DNA of 64,000 bases from Gautieria morchelliformis. Its lineage: Eukaryota > Basidiomycota > Agaricomycetes > Gomphales > Gomphaceae. This document shows positions 20,836 to 30,718 of this stretch, one piece after another. The stretch is from positions 186,001 through 250,000 of the forward strand of contig WHVA01000041.1 in the NCBI GenBank assembly GCA_015179125.1, given 5' to 3'. The notes beneath the pieces are model-generated. The model saw only the letters and a list, made by a program, of their open reading frames with translations. It was not told the DNA's origin and ran no database searches. Position 1 is the stretch's first letter. Every line of letters begins with the position of its first letter. The translations under genes were made by a program, and so were the position numbers.

Positions 20836-21034
20836 TTACCTACCTTGATGTGTTACTTAGAGCTGCTTTCAATCAATAAGATGTGTTTTACTTATCTGAA
20901 AGAAATTTTCTTATCCGAATGTGTTTGACTTATCCCAAGTTTGATTTACCCAAGGTGTTTGACCTTGCTGATGCATTTGACCTTACCAAGGCGTTTGACT
21001 TGCACCCCCGCGCGAAGCGCGGGTATCCACCTAG

Positions 21035-22415
21035 TCTTTACACTATGTGAAAGCAGCTCGGTGGGAGGTTGTAGGTGCGCTGACCAATGCTGACCAATGC
21101 TTGGTCATTAGTTTGTCAGCGGAGCGCGCGCGAGCGGCGCAGCCGCGACCCCCTGGCCCTATCACCGGTTTATGCCGGTCTGCCGGGTCCAGCGCTCGAG
21201 GCTGCGCAGCGTTCTGGAGCACGCGAGCGGCGCAGCCGCATTGGGAAGGGGTAGACAGGCAGCTAATCCTCCTGTAGTAGGTTCTGCAGGAGTGGCAGCA
21301 TTGCGTGCTCAGGCCAATGCAATAAGACCAATGCCTCCGCTACTCCCTGCACTTTTGCGGCCTCTTCAGCGACTCCCTGCACCTCCTCAGCCGCTCCCTG
21401 CACCTCCTCAGCTGCTCCCTGCACCTCCTCAGCCGCTCCCTGTACCTCGGCAGCGTCCTCAGCGACCTCCTCCTCCTATTCCACTGGGTCGCTCTAGAAT
21501 AATTGAGGCAGATGTGCAGCGTCATGATTTGGGTCCCATGGTTATTCCCTGCCCTGACTGTGGAGCATTACACTGGAGGGCAGAACGTCTGCAGAAATCC
21601 TCAAATGTGCGGCCCAGGTTTGGTGATTGCTGTATGGAAGGAAAGGTGCAGCTGGACCATGGTGTTTAGGGAGTTTCCAGGTGATGCTCAGGTCTTGCAC
21701 TGCGCAAATTCCATTGAAGAATCCGACGATATAGATCGGTATCCTGTGGAGTATCTGAATTCCATAGAGATGGGCTGTCTTCCTCCTGCTCGCTTGGAAG
21801 TCAAGCCTGGAGTGCCTCGGATGCTGTTGCGCAATTTGGATCAGAAGCAAGGACTATGCAATGGGACAAGGTTGCGGTTGGTGAGGATAAGCATTAGAGT
21901 GTTGGAGGTCAGGATCATCTCAGGTCCATGTGCAGGCAATATTGCTTTCATCCCCAGGATCATCATTAAGCCATCAGAGGGAGAGTTGCCATTTGTGCTG
22001 CAAAGGAGGCAGTTTCCAGTGCGTTTGGCATTTGCAATGACCATCAACAAGTCTCAGGGACAGTCTTTGGGTACGGTTGGGCTGGACCTGAGATATCCAG
22101 TGTTTGGACATGGTCAGTTGTATGTTGGTGTATCAAGAGGGACCAATTGGAACAGAGTCAAGGTCTTGCTTGAGGAGGGTTTGGACACAACCAACATAGT
22201 ATATAAAGATGTATTACTTAGAGCTCCTTGATTTTTTAATATCCACTTCTCTTGATATGGTTTATGTGTTTGACTTCATTTTACTTGATGCAAATTGATT
22301 ACTTTGGTTTTCCCCAATGTACTTGACCTCACTGATATGTTAGACTTACTGATGCATTTGACCTTACCGAGGCGCTTGACCTACACCCCCGCGCGAAGCG
22401 CGGGTACCCACCTAG
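21035..22415 (+). mobile_element. Internally deleted Helitron H2
   Basis: It starts TCTTTACACTATGTG directly after the previous CTAG and ends with hairpin CCCGCGCGAAGCGCGGG and CTAG (22412-22415). Compared with H4, two internal parts are gone: 5' region joined to the Pro-rich segment near 21265, and the Pro-rich/zinc segment joined to the helicase C-terminus near 21655. It is a deletion derivative of the autonomous form. Confidence 0.9.
21265..22231 (+). pseudogene. Truncated Rep/helicase of H2
   Basis: The first part (to about 21655) has the Pro/Leu repeats PLPAPPQP and the CPDCGALHW zinc-binding segment of the H4 N-terminus. From 21658 it switches to the helicase end: FREFPGDAQVLHCANS, LNLDQKQGLCNGTRLRL-like, FAMTINKSQGQSLGTVG and YVGVSRGTNWNRVKV, ending at TGA 22231. 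The two parts are in different frames, and the nickase and Walker motifs are deleted, so it is non-functional. Confidence 0.88.
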
Positions 22416-23317
22416 TCTAAGAGTTAAACGAGGGCAGTGGGTTGTGGGCGTCGTGCTTATGTCAGGTTTTAGGTCAGCATTGGTCAGCTGGCCAATCGGA
22501 TGCGAGCGGCGCAGCCACGAGCCCTAGGGGCCTGGCCCAGGCCAGACCATTGACGCTGCGCAGCAGCATCCCAGGTCACGTGACCAGTTCGCGTGTGCTA
22601 CCAGGGTGGTCCGTGCACGACCCTTCGCTTGGTATAAAGAGAGCGATGTTGCAGCCGCACTCCCCACTGGTGTCTTTCTGTGTTCTGGCTGTACTGGCAG
22701 GCTTACTATTGCTTTGGCTTTGCTCTGTGTGTCTCTGTGTGTCTCTGTGTGTCTCTGGGCTTCTCTGGGCTTCTCTGCCTTTGGCTGTGAATTGACACCA
22801 GCTTCTGCTTCAATGGCCTGTATATTTTTTCAATATTTTTTCGCAAATAGCTATCAATAAACCTAACTTGCTAACCTTAACAATAGCCAACTTACATATA
22901 CTGTACATTTTTCGATATTTTTTCGCAAATAGACATCAATAAATCTAACTGTCTAACCTAACCTCAGCCACCTTAACTATCCTGTAAATTATTTTGACAT
23001 TTTTTCGCAAATGGATATCAATAACTTATACTGACTTTGCTCAAGTTGATAACAACTTCTGTTTTAATGTAGTGTGTTTTTTTGTATCTTTTTTTGAAAA
23101 ATAAATATAGATATCAATGAATTATCCTGACTTTGCTAAAATTAATACCAGCTTCAGGTTAAATGTACTGTACATTTTTTGACATTTTTTCAAAAGGTAG
23201 ATATCACTAAATTATCCAGGCTTTGCTAAAATTAATGACAACAGCTGCTTAGATGTGGTTTCTTTTGCTATTTTATTTATGTCTATATATGTCACAAAAT
23301 AGATACTGATATATGTC

Positions 23318-23630
23318 CCTGATATGTGTGAGGACATGTTACGTGTGAGGACACGGGACCTGTGGGGACACATTACGTGCGAGGACACGCTACCTGTGAG
23401 GACACGTTATGTGTGGGGACACGCTACCGGTGGGGACATGCTACCTGTGGGGACACATTATGTGTGGGGACATGCTACCTGTGAGGACACGCTACCTGTG
23501 GGGACACGCTACCTGTGGGGACACGTTACGTGTGGGGACACGCTGCCTGTGAGGACACGCTACCTGTGAGGACACGCTACCTGTGTGGACACGCTACCTG
23601 TGAGGACACGTTATGTGTGAGGACATGCTA
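23318..23630 (+). repeat. 17-bp minisatellite of H3
   Basis: The unit GAGGACACGCTACCTGT recurs about 18 times with G/A, C/T and AC/AT variation. The same unit forms a longer array in H5 (39958-40370). Confidence 0.92.
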
Positions 23631-23654
23631 TCCAACTGCACTTTGCATCTTCCC

Positions 23655-23964
23655 CCATTTCTGATTTTGGTATTGTTTCTGGTTCTGTGAGAGTGTCACC
23701 GGAGGATCAGCGGGCATATCGATATAACCACATTGTCAAAATTCAGGATCCCCAAGATCACTATTGGATCTATTTCACAATGCACAAGCTTTGAAACCTG
23801 TGGATTATGGCAATAGGCACAATATTATAATCTCTGATGATTCAGTCAAGACTATTACCACTTTCATGTCTAGAGTCGCTGGGAGGCCCATCCCAGAGGT
23901 CGAGAGAGAGCTCTGCATGTTCGGCTGTTCCATGGGTGCATACATGATTCATGATACTATATGA
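23655..23964 (+). pseudogene. Possible captured gene fragment in H3
   Basis: One frame reads ISDFGIVSGSVRVSPEDQ then YRYNHIVKIQDPQDHYWIYF up to a stop near 23798. A second frame continues with DYGNRHNIIISDDSVKTI and ELCMFGCSMGAYMIHD to 23964. The same stretch is in H5 (40385-40699) with a similarly broken frame. Composition is more gene-like than its surroundings, but I recognise no family. Confidence 0.45.
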
Positions 23965-24378
23965 TCAGGGATATATTTTGCATGCTCCTATTTACCCCAA
24001 TGCACTTGACCTTACTGATTCACTTGACCTTACTGATGCATTTGACCTTACCAAGGCGCTTGACCTACACCCCCGCGCGAAGCACGGGTACCCACCTAGT
24101 CTAAGAGTTAAACGAGCACGGTGGGTGGTTGTGGGCGCCGCTTACAAATAATGTTACGTAAAAATTAGGTCAGCGGAGCGAGCGGCGCAGCCGCGAGCCC
24201 TAGGCCCAGGCCCAGCCCAGACCGACCGGTCTCTGGGGCTTGCCGGTACACCGCTGGGTGACCTGGCAGACGCTGCGCAGCCGGTCCCCTCTGCCCTCCT
24301 TCTACCACCATCCCATCCCATCCCATCCCTCCCACCACCTGCATCCCTTCCATTAACATCCTATCTAGGTTCTTTCTG

Positions 24379-25053
24379 GTGAGTTTGATGCTACTGAAAC
24401 TGCCTTTTTATGTTGGTTATTTATAATTTCGCTTTTTTGGCCTTTTTTAGGCACTTTTCAAGTGATATTTGTCCTGTCACTGGTGCACTGAGTACCTGGG
24501 TGTTTCTGGTGAGTGTTATGCTGTTGTATCTGCCTTTTCCTGATGCTTATTGTGTTCTTATTTGCTATAATTTCGCTTTTTTGGCCTTTTTTAGGCACTT
24601 TTCAAGTGACATTCTTCCTGTCACTGCTGCACTGAGTACCTGGGTGTTTCTGGTGAGTGTTATGCTATTGTATCTGCCTTTTCTTGATGCTTATTATGTT
24701 CTTTTTTGCTATAATTTCGCTTTTTTGGCCTTTTTTAGGCACTTTTCAAGTGACATTCTTCCTGTCACTGCTGCACTTGCTACCTGGGTGTTTCTGGTGA
24801 GTGTTATGCTATTGTACCTGCCTTTTCTTGATGCTTATTGTGTTCTTATTTGCTATAACTTTGCTTTGTTGGCATTTTGTAGGCACTTTTCAAGTGCATT
24901 TGTCCTGTCACTACTGCATACCCTACCTGGGTATTATCCCCTTTCTGGTACATTTTTGTAACTGTATCTGCTATTTGCAGTATTTATATTAGGAATGTAA
25001 GTCTGATATTGATATCTTTATCCTCTCTCTACTCTTATGCCTGCATTTCTCAG
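24379..25053 (+). repeat. Tandem exon-intron modules in the H4 leader
   Basis: A 144-base module is repeated: a 58-base block GCACTTTTCAAGTGA...GTTTCTG, then an 86-base block starting GTGAGTGTTATGCT and ending CCTTTTTTAG. Predicted introns: 24379-24450, 24509-24594, 24653-24738, 24797-24882, and a diverged last one 24948-25053 ending TTTCTCAG before the Rep frame. Each block has GT and AG ends and a pyrimidine-rich 3' side. Unspliced, the modules are also in frame with each other (24410-24961) and would encode a hydrophobic 48-residue repeat. Which is real cannot be told from sequence. Confidence 0.7.
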
Positions 25054-28000
25054 GGATCCATCTACCCCAGAGAGCAACGGTCGGCGGGTGCGTGAAAGTG
25101 CGAGGGAGGGGCAGGAGGTGATGACACCACCCAGTCATCGGAGAGTGCGTCGGAGAGTGCATATTGGAGCTCAGAACCAGCCACCCCCTCCACCACCGCC
25201 TTTTGCCATCCCTCACCCTTCTAGAAGCAGTCCAGCCGATCCTTTTCAACAACCTGTGGCAGGGCCATCACGTCCACCAATGCCTGCGGGGCAATCACTT
25301 GCTCCTGATCCCAGTCCTACAGAGCAGGTGGCAGCCCTTCGTGCTCAGTTAGCAGTTATCACACCATGGCAGCCCCTGAGAGGACATAGGCCAGACCCTG
25401 TACAGCCAGCTCCATTGCGCCCTCCTACGCTTGCGGGGCCATCATATCCACCTGATCCCAGTCCTGGAGAGCAGGTGGCAGCCCTTTGTGCACAGTTAGC
25501 AGGTATCCCACCATTACAGCCCCTGAGAAGAAATAGGCCAGACCCTGTACAGCCAGCTCCTGTAGTAGGTTCTGCAGCAATTGCTCAGTTGCGTGCTCAG
25601 GCGGCTGGAATTGGACAGCCTGTAGTAGGCTCTACAGCGGTGGCAGATTTGCATGCTCATGCTGCTGGTATACAGCCTATCCCAGCACAGCCCTTGGGAA
25701 GACACAGGCAGGCACCTTTACAACCAGCTCCTAGACCTCCTGTAGTAGGTTCTGCAGCGGTCGCAGCATTGCGGGCTCAGGCTAATGCAGTAAGACCAAT
25801 GCCTCGGCTACTCCCTGCACTTCTGCGGCCTCTTCAGCGACTGCCTGCACCTCCTCAGCCTCCTCAGCCACTCCCTGCTCCTCCTCAGCCTCCTCAGCCA
25901 CTCCCTGCACCTCCTCGGCCTCTTCAGCCACTCCCTGCACCTCCTCGGCCTCCTCAGCCACTCCCTGTACCTCGGCAGCGTCCTCAGCGACCTCCTCCTC
26001 CTATTCCACTTGGTCGCTCTAGAATAATCGAGGCAGATGTGCAGCGTCATGATCTGGGTCCCATGGTTATTCCCTGCCCTGACTGTGGAGCATTACACTG
26101 GATGGCAGAGCGCCTGCTGAAATCCTCAAATCGGCGGCCCAGATTTGGTGATTGCTGTTTAGAAGGAAAGGTGCAGCTTCCAGAGCTGCCAGTGCTCCCT
26201 CAGCCATTGAGACGGCTCTTAGAGGGCCAGGACCCTGAGGCCAAACAGTTTCGCCAGAACATCAGGCAGTACAATGCTGCATTTGCATTCACTTCCTTGG
26301 GAGCCAAGTTTGATCTAGATTTGCTTCGGGAGGGTCGTGGTCCATATGTCCTCAAGCTGCAGGGCGAACTGTATCATATTCATGGCTCTCTCATCCCTAA
26401 CCCTGGGAGGCGGATACAGTATGCCCAACTTTATATATATGATCCAGCATTGGCTTTGGCACAGAGGAATGCGCGTAACCCAGGTCTGTATCCAACTATC
26501 ATGGGAGACTTGCAGGAAATGCTCCTCCTATGCAATCCTCATGTTCCCATATATAGACAAGCGGCTGAGAGGCTCAGAGCTCAGGGACAGAATGGTGAGA
26601 TCCGGGCTAGGCTCACATACAGGGAACACAGGGATCCTAGGAGGTATAATATCCCTACTGCGGATGAGATTGCGGTGGTTCTTCCTGGAGATGGCATCAA
26701 CCCTGAACCTAGGGATGTTATTGTCCAGCTCAAAGGTGGACGCTTTCGAAGGGTATCGGATATGAATCCAAACTATGCCTCTCTTCACTATGTCTTGCTC
26801 TTTCCCAGGGGAGAGTTGGGGTGGCAACCTGGTATTCACTCTCGCCAATTACCAGGCGGGCGTGAGCGACGGGGGTGTGTCACCCAAATTCAGTTCCATT
26901 CCTATCATCTCTTCCAGAGAACAGAAGAACCTACAACACTCCTGCGTTCTGGCAAATTATTCCAGCAGTACATTGTAGACTCTTGGGCCGCTGCAGAGCA
27001 AAGCAGGCTGTGGTGGATCAGGACAAATCAACACACTCTCCGTGCTGAGATGTATAACCAGATGATGGATGCCTTTCATCGCAATGACAATGACAGAGAT
27101 CCAAACAACTTGGGCACAAGATCCATTCTGCCTGCCCCATTTCAGGGGGGGACACAGGACATGCAGGAAAACCTGCAGAACTCTCTGGCCATTTCAAGGA
27201 AGCATGGTGTTGCTGATCTCTTTATTACCATGACTGCCAATCCCAACTGGCAGGAGGTATTGGATGCATTGTTGCCTGGACAAACTCCTCAGGACAGGCC
27301 TGACCTGGTGTTGCGGGTGTTCCAGCTCAAAAGAAATACCTCATTGACTTGATCGTCAAGGAAAAGATTTTTGGGGAAACCGTCGCTCACGTCCACACCA
27401 TTGAATTCCAGAAAAGGGGACTCCCACACATGCATATTCTTATCTGGTTTGAAAGAGGTTCCAAGATCAGACATCCACATGAGGTGGATTCAATGATTTT
27501 GGCAGAGTTCCCTGATCCAGAGACTCATCCTGTCCTCTACTGTGAGCTGATGACAAATGGTCCCTGTGGAGAAATGAAACCAAATGCACCCTGCATGGAA
27601 AATGGCAAGTGCAAGAAAAACTTCCCAAAGCCATTCTGTGAGGAAACCAGTCTGAATGAGGATGGATATCCAAAATATCGTCGTCGCAATGATGGAAGGC
27701 TGCACAATATCAGAGGTGACATGCTGGACAACAGATGCGTTGTGCCATACTCTGCTCTGCTCTTGCTCAAATTCTGGTGTCACATCAACCCTGAACTCAC
27801 CATCAATGTGAGGTGTATCAAGTATATCCACAAGTATCTCTACAAGGGCCATGATCGGACCACCATGGAGTTTGGTCGCACCCAGGATGAAATTAAGCAG
27901 TACCTGGACGCTCGCTATGTCAGTGCTCATGAGGCCTGTTGAAGGTTGCTGGAGCAGGAAATCCACACCCAGGTGCCTGCAGTCATGGCACTGCCAGTCC

Positions 28001-30168
28001 ATGAAAAAGGACCATCACACAATCATCTTTGATCCCAACCAGGATGTGGACAACATCCTGGAAAGGGCTGAGGTGAAAAAGACACCGCTCATGGCTTACT
28101 TTGAGGCCAATGATATCTACCCTGAAGCACGTGATCTGCTCTATGTGGAGTTTCCTGAGCATTTTACCTGGCACTCACAGGAAAAGGTATGGACACCACG
28201 CCAAGGAGGTTATAGCATTGGTCGCCTTCACTTTGCAAACCCTAGATCAGGAGAGAGATTTTTTGTGCGCACTCTCCTCACAGTGGTCAAGGGGGAAAGA
28301 TCCTTTGAGGAGCTTAGGTCGGTGGATGGCATACAATATGCTACTTACAAGGAGGCCTGTCGTGCAAGGGGACTTCTGGATGATGATCAGGAGTTGAGGT
28401 TGTGTCTCCAGGAAGCCAGTGCCATGAAAACAGGTGCTCAGCTCAGACATCTCTTTGCCACCATCCTTGGCCATTGCAATCCATCAGGCCCCGGCAGACT
28501 ATGGGATGGCTTCAGGGAGCACATATGTGATGATCTCAGACATCAGCTCCAAATCAGACATGGTATGCAGGATCCACAGGACAATCAGGTTTACGATTTT
28601 GGCCTCTTTCTCCTAGAGAAAATCCTCCAGCAGGGTGGAATGTCCTTGAGCAGCTTTGATGATATGCCTCGGGTGGCAGGCGAGTGGGAGGCCCTCATTG
28701 GAAACAGGTTCATAGCTGAGCAGAGGGACTATGATGCTGTTGAAGAGAGGGAAAAGGCTGAGGAGGAGGTTCCTAAGCTGAATGAGGAGCAAAGGTCTGC
28801 GCATGATCAGATATTACGGTCGGCACTGACCAGAGATGCTCATGGGAAACCTGATGGACAAATGTTTTTTGTCACTGGCTCAGGTGGCGCCGGGAAATCA
28901 TTCACTTGGAACACTCTAATCCACTCCTGTAGAGCGGAGAGCCTAATTGTGATTGCAGTAGCCTCATCTGCAATGGCTGCACTTATCCTCACTAAGGGTA
29001 CAACCTCTCATAGTATGCTTGGAATTCCCATTCCTGTCCATGAGCGCTCTTTCTCCTCCATCAAAAAGAACTCTGACAAGGCTGACATGCTGAGACAGGC
29101 CAGTCTCCTCATCTGGGATGAGGCTGCAATGCAGCATCGCCATGCCATAGAGGCCATTGACAGGACACTGAGGGATTTCCTTGACCAGCCTGACAGACCC
29201 TTTGGTGGCATCACAGTCACCTTTGGAGGTGACTTTCAGCAGACTCTCCCAATTGTCCCTAAAGGCTCCAAGGAGGATATCGTGGGAGCTACCGTTCAGA
29301 AGTCATATCTGTGGCCAAAGATCAAGGTCATCCATCTGACAGAGAACATGCGGGTGGGAAATGACCCTGACAGAGCCAGGTTGCAGAATGGCTGCAGAAT
29401 GTGGGCCAGGGAAAGGATCTCCCACTAGATCATACGTTCTCACTGCCTCCTCACATGGTGTGTGGCCCTGGAATTGAAGATCTGATCCAGGAAATATACC
29501 CTGGCATTGGCAATCAAGTCCCTGCCCAGGATAATTACTTTTTGGAGCGTGCCATCCTCTGTGCCAGAAACACTGAGGTCAATGAGATCAATTCCATGGT
29601 GTTTAGGGAGTTTCCAGGTGATGCTCAGGTCTTGCACTGTGCAAATTCCATTGAAGAATCCGACGATGCAGATCGGTATCCTGTGGAGTATCTGAATTCC
29701 ATAGAGATGGGCTGTCTTCCTCCTGCTCACTTGGAAGTCAAGCCTGGAGTGCCTCTGATGCTGTTGCGCAATTTGGATCAGAAGCAAGGACTATGCAATG
29801 GGACAAGGTTGCGGTTGGTGAGGATAAGCATTAGAGTGTTGGAGGTCAGGATCATCTCAGGTCCATGTGCAGGCAATATTGCTTTCATCCCCAGGATCAT
29901 CATTAAGCCATCAGAGGGAGAGTTGCCATTTGTGCTGCAAAGGAGGCAGTTTCCAGTGCGTTTGGCATTTGCAATGACTATCAACAAGTCTCAAGGACAG
30001 TCTTTGGGTACGGTTGGGCTGGACCTGAGATATCCAGTGTTTGGACATGGTCAGTTGTATGTTGGTGTATCAAGAGGGACCAATTGGAACAGAGTCAAGG
30101 TCTTGCTTGAGGAGGGTTTGGACATAACAAACATAGTATATAAAGATGTATTACTTAGAGCTCCTTGA
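25037..30168 (+). pseudogene. Helitron Rep-helicase (RepHel), broken
   Basis: Order of domains: Pro-rich N-terminus with VVGSAAVAALRAQ-type and PLPAPPQP repeats (25200-26000); a zinc segment CPDCGALHW with FGDCC; the Helitron-like N domain and Rep nickase with PHMHIL (HUH motif, near 27425) and the Tyr region YLDARYVSAHEAC (near 27900); then the Pif1-type helicase with Walker A GSGGAGKSF (near 28880), Walker B LLIWDEAAM (near 29107), and the C-terminal TINKSQGQSLGTVG and YVGVSRGTNWNRV. It acts in rolling-circle transposition. Breaks: an indel near 27330-27345, TGG to TGA at 27940-27942, an indel near 28002-28007, and a lost T near 29376 (present in the fragment at 9350). A donor-acceptor pair (24948/25053) could join the leader to the frame as exon. 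Confidence 0.93.
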
Positions 30169-30314
30169 TTTTGTTATATCCACTTCTCTTGATATGGTTT
30201 ATGTGTTTTACTTCATTTTACTTGATGGAAATTGATTACTTTGATTTTCCCCAATGTACTTGACCTTACTGATATGTTAGACTTACCCATGTGTTAGACT
30301 TACTGAGGCGTTTG

Positions 30315-30351
30315 ACCTACACCCCCGCGCTTCGCGTGGGTACCCACCTAG
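30315..30351 (+). terminator. Helitron 3' terminal hairpin and CTAG of H4
   Basis: CCCGCGCTTCGCGTGGG forms a short hairpin, 11 bases before the CTAG end. In all other units the loop is GAA (CCCGCGCGAAGCGCGGG), so here the apex is inverted. This hairpin marks the end of rolling-circle copying. Confidence 0.88.
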
Positions 30352-30718
30352 TTCTATCTATATTGGTGCCCTGACGGAAATTGAAAAGCAGGAACACAGC
30401 TTACATATCATTGTTTCAGAAGCTTAGTTGTAAGTCTGATGTCGTGAAGTCTTCATGTAATCCTTTAGCTGTTCGGTGCACTCCTGTTGCCTAGAATCTC
30501 TTGGACTGGCTCAGTACCCCTGGGAAGTTAGAACGAAGGAAGTAACATTATTACACCGATGCTTACCCAGCATATCCGGTGTTTCAGCACGCCTCGCCCT
30601 TGCAGGGTTGGAATGAATGAAAAAAAATTACAGCGAAAGCCAACCGGCTAAACTGGGCTAATTACACTACTTTTATATCTCTTGCATACCTGACGTGTCT
30701 TCTCTTCGACTGAACAGA
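30352..30718. other. Flank right of the Helitron array; likely 5' region of the next gene
   Basis: No transposon signature is seen after the H4 end. The sequence has unremarkable composition and no long open frame. It leads into an ATG at 30719. Confidence 0.4.

Larger units (their letters stand above)
19552..21034 (+). mobile_element. Helitron remnant H1b (3' end carrying LTR-B)
   Basis: After the CTAG of H1 the sequence is LTR-B from its first third, not a Helitron 5' end. After the LTR end at 20835 it continues TTACCTACCTTGATGTGTTACTTAG, the region just after the helicase frame in this Helitron family, then subterminal TTGACCTT repeats, the hairpin CCCGCGCGAAGCGCGGG and CTAG at 21031-21034. 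Confidence 0.75.
22416..24099 (+). mobile_element. Non-autonomous Helitron H3
   Basis: It starts TCTAAGAGTTAAACGAGG directly after the H2 CTAG and ends with hairpin and CTAG (24096-24099). The 5' 200 bases match H1 (GGTTGTGGGCGTCG, TTATGTCAGGTTTTAG) and carry a CACGTGACC motif, the palindrome-rich GCTGCGCAGC and GGTATAAAG (about 22630). The middle holds degenerate repeats of about 95 bases, a 17-bp minisatellite and a gene-like fragment. No Rep or helicase. Confidence 0.88.
24100..30351 (+). mobile_element. Helitron H4, long Rep/helicase copy (inactivated)
   Basis: It starts TCTAAGAGTTAAACGAGC with no gap after the H3 CTAG and ends in CCCACCTAG at 30343-30351, followed by T. 6252 bases. Contents: GC-palindromic 5' end, (CCCAT) tract near 24310, a leader with repeated intron-like modules, Rep/helicase coding region (25037-30168), subterminal TTGACCTTACTGA repeats and a 3' hairpin. 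This is the reference element for H2 and for the fragment at 9268. Three indels and one stop break the coding frame. Confidence 0.93.

Noticed and set aside
23318-23630. Regular 17-bp repeats considered as a CRISPR array
   Set aside because: Units are head to tail with no unique spacers, and the context is a fungal Helitron. It is a minisatellite.
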